A DNA stretch of 9,270 nt, from the NCBI GenBank assembly GCA_030611395.1, contig JAUWPX010000033.1, positions 1-9,270 of the forward strand, read 5' to 3'. The stretch is from Bacteroidota bacterium. GTDB taxonomy: Bacteria > Bacteroidota > Bacteroidia > Bacteroidales > VadinHA17. Numbering within the stretch: position 1 is the stretch's first letter; every line of letters begins with the position of its first letter. Of the stretch, positions 1 through 7,535 are shown one piece after another. The translations under genes and the position numbers were made by a program. The notes beneath the pieces are model-generated. The model searched no databases. It was not told where the DNA came from and saw only the letters and a program-made list of their open reading frames with translations.

Positions 1-1055
1 CATGCTTCACGGAATTTTTTATAATTCGGTCCGAAAACAACAGGCATCCCAAAAGTTGCAGGTTCAAGAATATTATGGATGCCTTTCCCGAAACCCCCTC
101 CGATATATGCTATATTTCCATATCGATAAAGTGAGGATAACATTCCAATATTATCAATTATCAACACTTCGGCATTTGAATCCTGTTTTTCTTTAAATGT
201 TGAATATTTAACAGATGGTCTGATAATGCTTTTTTGTATTCTAAAAATATTCTCCTTTTTTATTTCATGCGGAGCAATTATCCATTTTAAATTATCCCCC
301 GATTCATTAATATATTTAATCAGGATTTCTTCATCCTGCTTCCATGTACTTCCGGCAATTATTAGTTTTTTTCCACTTTTGAATTTCTCTGCAACCCTGT
401 TTTCTTTAACTTCTTTTGATATATGATACACACGATCAACACGAGTATCTCCTGCAATAGTTGCATTTTCAACACCATACCGGGTAAGGATTTTTAATGA
501 CTGTTCATTCTGTACAAAAATATGGGAAAAATATCCGAGCATTTTCCTGAATGGCCTCCCATAACTTTTAAAAAACCACTGGTCTTCCCTGAAATTAGCA
601 GAAATTAGAAACAGAGGAATATTTCTTAACCACAATTGATGAAGATAATTATACCAGAATTCGTACTTTACAAAAACGGCAAACTTAGGGTTAATAAGAT
701 CCAGGAATTTTGTCACATTCCTTCTCTTATCTAAAGGAAGATAGAGGATCAGATCAGCATTTTCATAATTCTTCCTGATCTCATATCCTGACGGAGAAAA
801 AAAAGTAAGTACGATAAACGCCCTGGGGTTATTCTTTTTATATTTTTCAATCACAGGCCTTCCCTGTTCAAATTCACCTAATGATGAGCAATGGAACCAG
901 ACAGTATTTTCCTGTTTTGCCAAATCTGTACTAATCTTTTCCCATTGACCTTTTCTGCCTGTTACCCATTGCTTTGCCTTCTTATTAAACAAAGAAGCTA
1001 TACAGATACCAAAGCCATAAAACCTAATTGTTATACCATAAATAATCCGGAACAT
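1..1055 (-). CDS. waaA: 3-deoxy-D-manno-octulosonic acid (Kdo) transferase, partial (C-terminus beyond left edge)
   Basis: Transfers Kdo from CMP-Kdo to the lipid A precursor at the cytoplasmic face of the inner membrane, the first step of LPS core assembly (family GT30, also called kdtA). I translated this frame by hand from an ATG at 1055; 351 residues are visible and the frame stays open to the edge, so roughly 50-60 C-terminal residues are missing relative to a usual length near 410. Visible features: a hydrophobic N-terminal anchor (about 4-22); SSLGE (57-61), whose Glu61 matches the proposed catalytic base of GT30; FVKYEFWYNYL (128-138); ANFRE (153-157); the second GT-B half starting near LIIAGSTWKQDEE (231-243); APHE (261-264); and GGGFGKG-IHNILEPA (319-333), the CMP-Kdo-binding signature. 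It lies 45 nt downstream of the alanine dehydrogenase gene with no promoter or terminator between them, so co-transcription is likely. No clear Shine-Dalgarno is seen, as is normal in Bacteroidota. Whether it adds one or two Kdo units cannot be told from sequence. Confidence 0.93.
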   Translation of the reverse strand, partial: MFRIIYGITIRFYGFGICIASLFNKKAKQWVTGRKGQWEKISTDLAKQENTVWFHCSSLGEFEQGRPVIEKYKKNNPRAFIVLTFFSPSGYEIRKNYENADLILYLPLDKRRNVTKFLDLINPKFAVFVKYEFWYNYLHQLWLRNIPLFLISANFREDQWFFKSYGRPFRKMLGYFSHIFVQNEQSLKILTRYGVENATIAGDTRVDRVYHISKEVKENRVAEKFKSGKKLIIAGSTWKQDEEILIKYINESGDNLKWIIAPHEIKKENIFRIQKSIIRPSVKYSTFKEKQDSNAEVLIIDNIGMLSSLYRYGNIAYIGGGFGKGIHNILEPATFGMPVVFGPNYKKFREA

Positions 1056-1100
1056 TAGCTGTCTGATAAAATTTGAAGCAAAATTAAGAAATTATGTTTA

Positions 1101-2324
1101 TTAAAAGGCTGCAAGAAGAAGGTCAATATCTTTCGAAAGGATCCCGAATTTATTACCAATAATGCTATTCGTTAATATGCCATTAAACAGATAAACCCCT
1201 TTTCTAAGACCTTTATTCTCTTTCAAATGTGCCTGTAAGCCTCCTGATTCGCCAAGTTCAAGAAGAATAGGAACAAAAACATTACTTAATGCGATAGAAG
1301 CAGTACGGGCTACACGTGACGGGATATTAGAAACTGAATAATGCACCACCCCGTGTTTTTCAAACACAGGATCTTTGTGAGTACGGCACTCTGAAGTTTC
1401 CACACATCCTCCCTGGTCAATACTGATATCAACAATCACCGAACCCTTTTTCATTACCTTTACCATTTCCTCAGTAATGTAATAATGTGCCCCTTCCCCT
1501 CCGGGTAAATGGATGGCACCAATAACCACATCTGCCGATTTAAGGTTCTTTTCAAGTACCTGAGGGTGAAACACCGAAGTTTGCAGGCGATGCCCTGTTA
1601 AATTCTGAATTTCCCTCAGGCGATGAACCGATTGGTCGAAAATTTTCACTGTAGCACCAAGACCGAGAGCAGCTCTTGTTGCATATTCAGCAGCCGTTCC
1701 TGCTCCAAGTATCACAACCTCTGCAGGCGTAATCCCTGTAATCCCTCCAAGCATAACACCTTTACCACCTCTGACATTGCTCAGATATTCTGCCGCTACC
1801 AAAACAGAAGTAATACCGGCAATTTCGCTCATTGACCTGACGACAGGATAGTGATTATGCCTGTCCATAATGTTCTCAAATGCAATAGCTGTTATTTTTT
1901 TCTGTACCAGTTCTCTAATAATCTTTTCAGATTGCCTGGCTATTTGAAGTGATGAGAAAACCAGTTGTTGCCCCTTTAATAAATTAATTTCCTTAAGGGT
2001 TAACGGAGCAACTTTAAGAATAACATCTGCCCGAAATACTTCCTCACTTGTATCAGCAATAAAACCACCCTTTTCGCTAAAATCTGTATCTGAATAACTG
2101 GCATTATTGCCTGCTCCCCTTTCAATAAGCACCTCATGCCCATTGCCAACAAGCAAATCAACAGCCTCAGGTGTAAGAGCCAGACGATTTTCCTGTTTTG
2201 GATCTTCACAAGGTATCCCAATAATCAGTTTTTTCCGTTTTTTCCCAACTTCAAGCATTTCTTCCTGTGGAAGTAAACCGTGGTTGCTTAATGAAAAGTG
2301 ACCGGATCCGGTATTTTGGTTCAT
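1101..2324 (-). CDS. ald: Alanine dehydrogenase, Bacteroidota type (AlaDH/PNT family)
   Basis: NAD-dependent oxidative deamination of L-alanine to pyruvate and ammonium, or the reverse; cytosolic. I chose the ATG at 2324 (407 aa); a TTG three codons upstream (2333) is the only longer option. The protein begins with a ~31-residue tail containing LLPQEEMLEV, which Mycobacterium Ald lacks and which I recall as common in Bacteroidota. The catalytic core follows: GIPCEDPKQENRLALTP (Arg47 at the substrate site), LKVAP (Lys104 equivalent to catalytic Lys75 of M. tuberculosis Ald), then a Rossmann NAD site VVILGAGTAAEYATRAA (about 203-219) and DISIDQGGC (299-307), the loop carrying the catalytic Asp. 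The M. tuberculosis active-site His96 (LHLA) is replaced by Gln127 in SSLQIA. The alternative is the alpha subunit of proton-translocating transhydrogenase, but no beta subunit or membrane domain is adjacent and the length fits Ald. The gene sits between tsaE (107-nt gap) and waaA (45-nt gap). Confidence 0.88.
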   Translation of the reverse strand: MNQNTGSGHFSLSNHGLLPQEEMLEVGKKRKKLIIGIPCEDPKQENRLALTPEAVDLLVGNGHEVLIERGAGNNASYSDTDFSEKGGFIADTSEEVFRADVILKVAPLTLKEINLLKGQQLVFSSLQIARQSEKIIRELVQKKITAIAFENIMDRHNHYPVVRSMSEIAGITSVLVAAEYLSNVRGGKGVMLGGITGITPAEVVILGAGTAAEYATRAALGLGATVKIFDQSVHRLREIQNLTGHRLQTSVFHPQVLEKNLKSADVVIGAIHLPGGEGAHYYITEEMVKVMKKGSVIVDISIDQGGCVETSECRTHKDPVFEKHGVVHYSVSNIPSRVARTASIALSNVFVPILLELGESGGLQAHLKENKGLRKGVYLFNGILTNSIIGNKFGILSKDIDLLLAAF

Positions 2325-2431
2325 GTTTATCAAATTTTGAGTTTTATAAAATTTGTATTCATGTAATTATAATTGTGATGCAATGTTATAAAGATAATAA
2401 GTTAAACGTTAAGCCCACTCCGAAAAGTGTT

Positions 2432-2848
2432 TTATTCTATTTCCAATAATCTTGTGCCTCCCTGATCAATAGTGATTTTTACCAACACTGCATTATCAGG
2501 TAAAATATCAGTTATTAATTCCGGCCATTCGATAAAGCAGTAGTTTCCGGAATAGAAATAATCCTCATATCCTAAATCAAAAACTTCTTCAATCTTTTTT
2601 ATCCTGAAAAAATCGAAATGGTAAATTGAGCTGCCATTCTCTGTGTGGTATTCATTTACAATTGTAAAAGTTGGACTATTAACTACCTCAATTACATCTA
2701 ATTCCCTGCACAAAGCCTGAATAAATGTTGTTTTACCTGCCCCCATTTCACCAAAGAAAGCGAATACTCTCTGACCTTTAAATTCTTTCAGCAACTCAGC
2801 AGCAGCGAAATCAATATTTTTAATATTATCTATCTCTATTTTTTGCAT
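2432..2848 (-). CDS. tsaE: tRNA threonylcarbamoyladenosine biosynthesis ATPase TsaE
   Basis: Small cytosolic ATPase that acts with TsaB and TsaD to put threonylcarbamoyl on A37 of ANN-decoding tRNAs (t6A); formerly YjeE. It is 138 aa, normal for the family, with an ATG start at 2848. Motifs in order: Walker A GEMGAGKTT (33-41), switch-like SPTFTIVNEY (58-67), HFDFFRI (77-83) with the conserved Asp79, and IEWPE (106-110), a family signature. The end VKITIDQGGTRLLEIE is an ordinary terminal strand. It follows porX after 55 nt with no promoter-like element in the gap, so it is probably in the same transcript. TsaB and TsaD are not in this window. Nothing is truncated or unusual. Confidence 0.95.
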   Translation of the reverse strand: MQKIEIDNIKNIDFAAAELLKEFKGQRVFAFFGEMGAGKTTFIQALCRELDVIEVVNSPTFTIVNEYHTENGSSIYHFDFFRIKKIEEVFDLGYEDYFYSGNYCFIEWPELITDILPDNAVLVKITIDQGGTRLLEIE

Positions 2849-2903
2849 ATTCTTATGCGAACTTTGCGGTTAGTTTTTCTTCCCTCTAATCCATTCTTCA
2901 ACA

Positions 2904-4460
2904 TCAATAAACCGATGTAAGTGTAACCAGTGGCAGAATCATTTCCTGCATTGAAATACCACCATGCTGGAAAGAATTCCGGTATAACTTTACATAGTGG
3001 TTATAGCTATTGGGATAAACAAGAAAATCATTATTGGATGCGAAAATATATTTTGAGCTGATGTTTGATTTAGGCAGATGTGCTTTTGCCGGGTCTCCAA
3101 TCTCAAAAACCTGTTTCGGATTAAAGTTCAGGTTTCTACCCATTTTATATCTCAGGTTCGTGGATGTTTGACGATCTCCAATAACTTTCACAGGATTCTG
3201 TACACGAACTGTTCCGTGATCAGTTGTAATAACCAGGGTAACATTATGCTTTGTTAGTTCCTTTATTAGCTCAAGCAAGGGAGAGTGAGTAAACCATGAA
3301 TGGGTAAGTGATCTGTACGCCGATTCATCATTTGCAAGTTCGCGTATCATATCCATTTCTGTACGTGCATGAGAAAGGATGTCAACAAAATTATACACAA
3401 CCACCAGAAGATCTGTATTTACAAGTGAATTTACGTTTTCATTAAGTTTTTTTCCCTGTTCAAGATTATTGACTTTTGCGTAAATACAAGAATAATCTTT
3501 CCCCAATCTTTTGAGTTGTTGTAATATTAATTCCTTTTCATTAAGGTTTTTACCTTTTTCAACCTCATCAGGTATCCATAATTCCGGAAACATATCTGCA
3601 ATCTCAGCAGGCATTATCCCTGCAAAAATTGAATTTCTTGCATACTGTGTAACAGTGGGTAAAATGCTACAATAGAGTTCCTCCTGCCTGATCCTGAACC
3701 AATTTTGTATTTCAGGATAGATTGTCCGCCATTGATCGTATCGCAAATTATCAATCAGAATAAAAGCAACTTTCTCACCATTGTCTAATACCGGTAGTAT
3801 TTTCCGGCGAAAAATCTCATGAGACATTAAAGGTCCATCATTTGAACTTTTCTCAAGCCAGGAAATGTAATTCGATTTTACAAACCGTGAAAAAGCGTTA
3901 TTGGCTTCATTCTCCTGCATACGATAAACCTCCATGAGATTTGAATCATCAGAATCGTCCAGTTCAATACTCCAGTAAGAGAGGCTCTTATACAGGTCAG
4001 CCCAATCGGAAAAACTAACAGCTTCATTGATCCTGTTTCCTATTTTGGAAAATTCCGATTGATATGCAGAAGCGGTTTTCCTGGTAACCAGCCATTTTTG
4101 CTCAATAATCTTTTTTATCGATAATAGTACTTGCTGAGGTTTCACCGGTTTAATAAGATAATCAGCTATTTTTGCTCCGATTGCCTCTTCCATGATATCT
4201 TCTTCCTCACTCTTCGTAACCATTACAACCGGAATATCGGGTCGTATTTCTTTTATATATGTTAATGTTTCAAGTCCACTTTTTCCCGGCATATTCTCGT
4301 CTAAAAATACCAGGTCAAAATCTTCATTCCCAATCATCTCAATAGCATCATCACCATTACTTGCCGTTTCCAGCCGGTAACCCTTTTCTTCGAGAAAAAT
4401 AATATGAGCATTTAATAGCTCTATCTCATCATCTACCCATAAAATTCTAATTTCCCTCAT
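2904..4460 (-). CDS. porX: PorX: CheY-like response regulator with PglZ/alkaline-phosphatase-fold effector domain, T9SS regulator
   Basis: Cytosolic response regulator that, in Porphyromonas gingivalis, is paired with the kinase PorY and is needed for type IX secretion; its effector domain is reported to be a zinc-dependent phosphodiesterase acting on oligonucleotides. The 518 aa match that architecture. Receiver domain (about 3-120): acidic pair Asp10/Asp11, phosphoacceptor Asp54 in VFLDENMPG, Thr82 in VVMVTKSEEE and Lys104 in LIKPVKP, all conserved. A helical linker follows (about 125-215). The PglZ domain (about 225-515) keeps the whole alkaline-phosphatase-like metal site: Asp237 (ILIDNLRYDQW), nucleophile Thr271 (LPTVTQYAR), Asp360 and His364 (VDILSH), Asp414-His415 (TTDHGT) and His499 (FQHGG). 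It should therefore be catalytically competent and not merely structural. The ATG at 4460 sits just before the receiver domain's first strand. It lies 55 nt downstream of porW and 55 nt upstream of tsaE. No sensor kinase (PorY) is in the window. Confidence 0.92.
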   Translation of the reverse strand: MREIRILWVDDEIELLNAHIIFLEEKGYRLETASNGDDAIEMIGNEDFDLVFLDENMPGKSGLETLTYIKEIRPDIPVVMVTKSEEEDIMEEAIGAKIADYLIKPVKPQQVLLSIKKIIEQKWLVTRKTASAYQSEFSKIGNRINEAVSFSDWADLYKSLSYWSIELDDSDDSNLMEVYRMQENEANNAFSRFVKSNYISWLEKSSNDGPLMSHEIFRRKILPVLDNGEKVAFILIDNLRYDQWRTIYPEIQNWFRIRQEELYCSILPTVTQYARNSIFAGIMPAEIADMFPELWIPDEVEKGKNLNEKELILQQLKRLGKDYSCIYAKVNNLEQGKKLNENVNSLVNTDLLVVVYNFVDILSHARTEMDMIRELANDESAYRSLTHSWFTHSPLLELIKELTKHNVTLVITTDHGTVRVQNPVKVIGDRQTSTNLRYKMGRNLNFNPKQVFEIGDPAKAHLPKSNISSKYIFASNNDFLVYPNSYNHYVKLYRNSFQHGGISMQEMILPLVTLTSVY

Positions 4461-4515
4461 CTCAAATATGGTTCTTCAGTATAACATATATAGTATCAAC
4501 ATTCCACTCTTCCCT

Positions 4516-7185
4516 CTATTCCTTTTCCGGAATATAATTTTCTTCAAAAAACTTTAAATATGTAGACACAGACTTGTTTTGTTTAAATGTTTCAAAATTA
4601 TCCAGGGAAATGATAAATAAGCCATATTCCATTCCCTCTATTGTTTTAAAAACATCTGTATTTGAATTTATCAACCGGAAGTATTCGGAAGCAGTTGCTT
4701 TATTTTCAAAACTTCTGACACTGATTATCTGCAAACCATCATCCAGCAATTCACCCTCGGTTTTAAAAGTAGTATTCATAAAATTATCAAGATTAAAGTT
4801 GATAATATCAAAAATAATCTGATTAATATCAGTATCTGTACTTTCAAGAGCAAGTACAAATAAATGTTCCTGGTTCTCATTAATAAAGAATATCTCTTTG
4901 GCAATCTGCTTTTCTTCTTCTTGTTTCAAAACCGTGTAAGTCTGGTTCAAATAGGCAATTAATTCATCTGCCCTGTTTTTTTCCTCACTTTGAGGATATG
5001 TTTTATTCAATTCCACCAGGGCTTTTTTGAAAGTTGCCTCATCAGTAATATTTCCAATAGCCATAGCTCTGAGTAGTGCAAATTTAGGAGCCAGTTCATG
5101 GTCCTTTTCATTAATCAAAGCTTCATCACAATTATCTATCACCTGGTTATACTTTCCTTCCTTATAAAGGATATACGTATTCTCATAAAATATTTTAATC
5201 TTTTCCTGTTTCTCCTTCAACTTTTTATAAAAATCAGGATCAGAAAGAAATTGGGCGTATTCACTATCGGGATATTTATCTATAATCAGGTTTTTATAAT
5301 AATTGCTTTTCTCATAATTTGATTGCTGCAAAAACAATTCATACAAATGATACAAGGAAGATAAATAAAAATCACTTTCCGGGTATCTGCTGTTAAGCTC
5401 TTCATATGCCTCTGCTGCTTTAAGTAAATTATGCATATCAGTCTGGTATATTCCCCCGATTTTATATAATGCTTCGGCTATTCTTGCATGGGATAACACC
5501 AATAATGAATCATTAGAAGGAATATCTTTCATATAAAATTCAACAGAATACTTATCGCCAATCCCTGTCTTACCAGTGGTTACAGAATCTGATCCTTCCT
5601 CTGAAATGGCTTCCATATCAAAACTAATAACATTCTTGTTCATTCTTCTCCAACTATCACCAAGCTTTCTGTCCCCCCATTTTTTCATAAACTCTGTTCG
5701 CCCAAAAGACAAAACCTCGGGGTTATAAAAATACCATTTCCCACTACGATCAAGAGTGTTTTGAAACCTCCGCTGATCCTCATAAAACTGACCCCGGTTA
5801 TACTGATCAACGGTTCCTGCTTCCTTTTGCCTGCGTTCCTCTTCTTTTACCTTTTGAATAATACTATTGACTAATAATTTTTGTTCCGATTCACTCATTT
5901 GAGCAACTATTTGAAGGCTGTCCTCCATTTCAACAATTAATATATTATCAACAAGGCGGGTAAGATTATTTGTCTTTACAGCAATCAATTCATAGCCGGG
6001 ATATGATTTATCAAGGGTTGTAACTGCACTATCGTAATATGCCTGTGAATATTTATAATCCTTCCTTTCGAAATAGATATCAGCAAGCCTAAGATAACTT
6101 AATCCTTTCTGGTTTGTATTGGAAATACTGCCGGCAACAGATTGCTTATATAATTCAATGGCTTCTTCAATTTTTTTCTCCTTCATACTTACAGATGCTA
6201 AAGCATAGTAAATCTGATCGTGATAATCAATATTCTTATCATCTTTAAGCATCTTATTCAATTCCTTAACAATTTCAGAGGAATTTCCCATTGAAACATC
6301 ATAAGCACCTGCCAGATTTATTTTTGCATTAAATGCCATCTCGTAAGGCGGATTCATTTTTATCACTTTCCTGTATAGTTCTGAAGCATCTTCGAAGTTT
6401 TCCAATTCCTGTTGAATCTGGGCAAGAATAAAAGAGTATCTGGTTTTATTTTTTTTATCTCCGGCGTATTCAAGAGCTTTAGTCAGGTGCGGAACTGCCA
6501 TTTTAAAATTTCGCTGCTTCAGATAAAAATCAGCATATGTATCTGAAACATCCCCGATTAATTTTTTAGGCATTGTGTCGTTTGCCGTCAAAACTGTTAA
6601 AACCTTTTGTGCATCATTAAAATTGTCTGTTTCACAAAATGTCCTGGCAAGCCAAATATTTCCCTGAATCCTAATATCCTCATCCAGAGCCTCCTTTATA
6701 ACATGTTTAAATGTGTACTGTGCAGCCTTAAAATCATGTTTATAAAATTGCGCCTTCCCTATTAACAAATAACTATCGTCTACCCATATATTATATTCAG
6801 GTTGTTCCAGGAATTCTATATCCTGCTCTGAAAGATTTTCTTTATCTATTTCGGGCTTTACTTTAATAGAATGCAATGCGATAACCTTTGTTGCTTTCTG
6901 TATCGCCCTGTCCATCTGTGGTTTTACCTGTGAGGCAAGGTCAGCATCAACATAATTAAATACCGAAAGTATCTGGGTGTAATTATTTTGAAATGAATTA
7001 TCAATTCTTTCAACACCCTTAATAAAACTTTGTTCGCCATTAAAATAGATATTGTAATGAGAGGTGAGATTATGATAAACCCTTGTTGATGAAGTGTTTT
7101 TTTCAGGAGAACAACCGGCAAAAAAAACAATCATTAAATAGAGAACTGTTCTATATGGAAATCTGAGAAAATTCAAATTTGACAA
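4516..7185 (-). CDS. porW: PorW/SprE-type T9SS outer-membrane lipoprotein with TPR repeats
   Basis: Structural lipoprotein of the type IX secretion and gliding machinery (PorW in Porphyromonas, SprE in Flavobacterium), thought to link the periplasmic PorK/PorN ring to the Sov translocon. It has 889 codons from the longest start. The N-terminus is a lipoprotein signal: Arg8/Arg12, hydrophobic TVLYLMIVFFAG, lipobox FAGC with Cys25; the +2 to +6 residues SPEKN lack a run of acidic residues, which fits retention on the periplasmic side (inference). The family hallmark RVYHNLTSHYNIYFNG is at 35-50. TPR-like helical pairs run from about 137 to 400, a charged helix with KEEERRQKE near 446-455, then the conserved block KWYFYNP...FGRTEFMKKWGDRKLGDSWRRMNK (483-517), more TPR-like helices (565-750) and a C-terminal alpha/beta domain (about 774-886). 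There is no ATG before codon 18; starts are TTG at 7185 or TTG at codon 4 (7176), and an in-frame stop lies at 7226-7228. porX follows 55 nt downstream. Confidence 0.9.
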   Translation of the reverse strand: MSNLNFLRFPYRTVLYLMIVFFAGCSPEKNTSSTRVYHNLTSHYNIYFNGEQSFIKGVERIDNSFQNNYTQILSVFNYVDADLASQVKPQMDRAIQKATKVIALHSIKVKPEIDKENLSEQDIEFLEQPEYNIWVDDSYLLIGKAQFYKHDFKAAQYTFKHVIKEALDEDIRIQGNIWLARTFCETDNFNDAQKVLTVLTANDTMPKKLIGDVSDTYADFYLKQRNFKMAVPHLTKALEYAGDKKNKTRYSFILAQIQQELENFEDASELYRKVIKMNPPYEMAFNAKINLAGAYDVSMGNSSEIVKELNKMLKDDKNIDYHDQIYYALASVSMKEKKIEEAIELYKQSVAGSISNTNQKGLSYLRLADIYFERKDYKYSQAYYDSAVTTLDKSYPGYELIAVKTNNLTRLVDNILIVEMEDSLQIVAQMSESEQKLLVNSIIQKVKEEERRQKEAGTVDQYNRGQFYEDQRRFQNTLDRSGKWYFYNPEVLSFGRTEFMKKWGDRKLGDSWRRMNKNVISFDMEAISEEGSDSVTTGKTGIGDKYSVEFYMKDIPSNDSLLVLSHARIAEALYKIGGIYQTDMHNLLKAAEAYEELNSRYPESDFYLSSLYHLYELFLQQSNYEKSNYYKNLIIDKYPDSEYAQFLSDPDFYKKLKEKQEKIKIFYENTYILYKEGKYNQVIDNCDEALINEKDHELAPKFALLRAMAIGNITDEATFKKALVELNKTYPQSEEKNRADELIAYLNQTYTVLKQEEEKQIAKEIFFINENQEHLFVLALESTDTDINQIIFDIINFNLDNFMNTTFKTEGELLDDGLQIISVRSFENKATASEYFRLINSNTDVFKTIEGMEYGLFIISLDNFETFKQNKSVSTYLKFFEENYIPEKE

Positions 7186-7190
7186 AATTA
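7183..7190 (-). promoter_or_regulatory. Bacteroidota -7 element (TAATTTTG) overlapping the porW start
   Basis: On the minus strand the sequence reads TAATTTTG, an exact match to the Bacteroidota -7 consensus TANNTTTG. It overlaps the first possible start codon (TTG, 7185-7183). Upstream, a TTTC 17 nt away is an imperfect -33 (consensus TTTG, usual spacing about 19). If used, transcription would begin near 7180-7175, leaving codon 4 (TTG at 7176) or a near-leaderless start for porW. Chance matches are not rare in sequence this AT-rich, so this is a candidate only. Confidence 0.3.
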
Positions 7191-7282
7191 TCTTTTTGTA
7201 AAACTCAGAAACCGGCTTCTTATTTTATAAATCCCTAAATTTCCGGTAATTATTATCAATCCCCCGGAGTTTTAACCAGGCC

Positions 7283-7534
7283 CTAACTGTTCGCCGAAAT
7301 CACTTTCTTCACTTCCGGAATCTCCTTTTTAAGAGCCTGTTCAACCCCTGCTTTAAGAGTCTGTTCACTGTATGGACAGCCACGGCAAGCCCCTGTTAGC
7401 TCAACCTTTACAACAAAATCCTCCGTAATTTCCACCAGTTCAATATCTCCACCATCTGCCTGAAGATAAGGCCGTATTTTTTCAAGTTCATTTTTGATTT
7501 GATCGTGTATTTTATTATTCTCTTTTGTTTCCAT
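7283..7534 (-). CDS. Nfu-type iron-sulfur cluster scaffold/carrier (NifU C-terminal domain)
   Basis: Single NifU C-terminal domain of 83 aa, a carrier that assembles or hands over [4Fe-4S] clusters in the cytosol. The domain runs from about residue 10 to the end: IKNELEKIRPYLQADGGDIELVEI (13-36) with the conserved LQADGGD, then TGACRGCPYS (47-56) whose Cys50 and Cys53 form the CxxC that binds a cluster between two subunits, then the closing helix and LKKEIPEVKKVI. The start is the ATG at 7534, 1 nt after the mrp stop codon (7538-7536), so the two are very likely translationally coupled. It lacks the N-terminal scaffold and [2Fe-2S] domains of full NifU and the A-type domain of NfuA, which is normal for the short Bacteroidota version. 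It is followed by a 97-nt gap before porW. Confidence 0.95.
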   Translation of the reverse strand: METKENNKIHDQIKNELEKIRPYLQADGGDIELVEITEDFVVKVELTGACRGCPYSEQTLKAGVEQALKKEIPEVKKVISANS

Positions 7535-7535
7535 T

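Noticed and set aside
1101..2324. NAD(P) transhydrogenase alpha subunit instead of alanine dehydrogenase
   Set aside because: No beta subunit or membrane-spanning segment is adjacent, and the length and C-terminus match soluble Ald.
2389..2396. TATCTTTA on the minus strand upstream of ald, one mismatch from TANNTTTG
   Set aside because: The final base is wrong and no TTTG-like -33 lies at about 19 nt; such near-matches are expected by chance in an AT-rich gap.
2107..2449. Plus-strand open frames opposite ald, porX, porW, mrp and ATL
   Set aside because: They lie antisense to well-supported genes, have no recognisable domains, and show compositions typical of antisense shadows.
2904..4460. 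PglZ domain as part of a BREX phage-defence locus
   Set aside because: The N-terminal CheY receiver and the porW neighbour identify PorX; no BrxL, BrxC or PglX genes are present.
4464..4471. CATATTTG just upstream of the porX ATG as a possible -7 element
   Set aside because: One mismatch in the invariant TA and no -33 partner; it sits too close to the start codon for a normal leader. The 55-nt spacing fits operon read-through from porW better.
7235..7272. TCCGG/CCGGA stem after nfu as a rho-independent terminator
   Set aside because: Only a 5-bp stem with a 17-nt loop and no following U tract on the minus strand.
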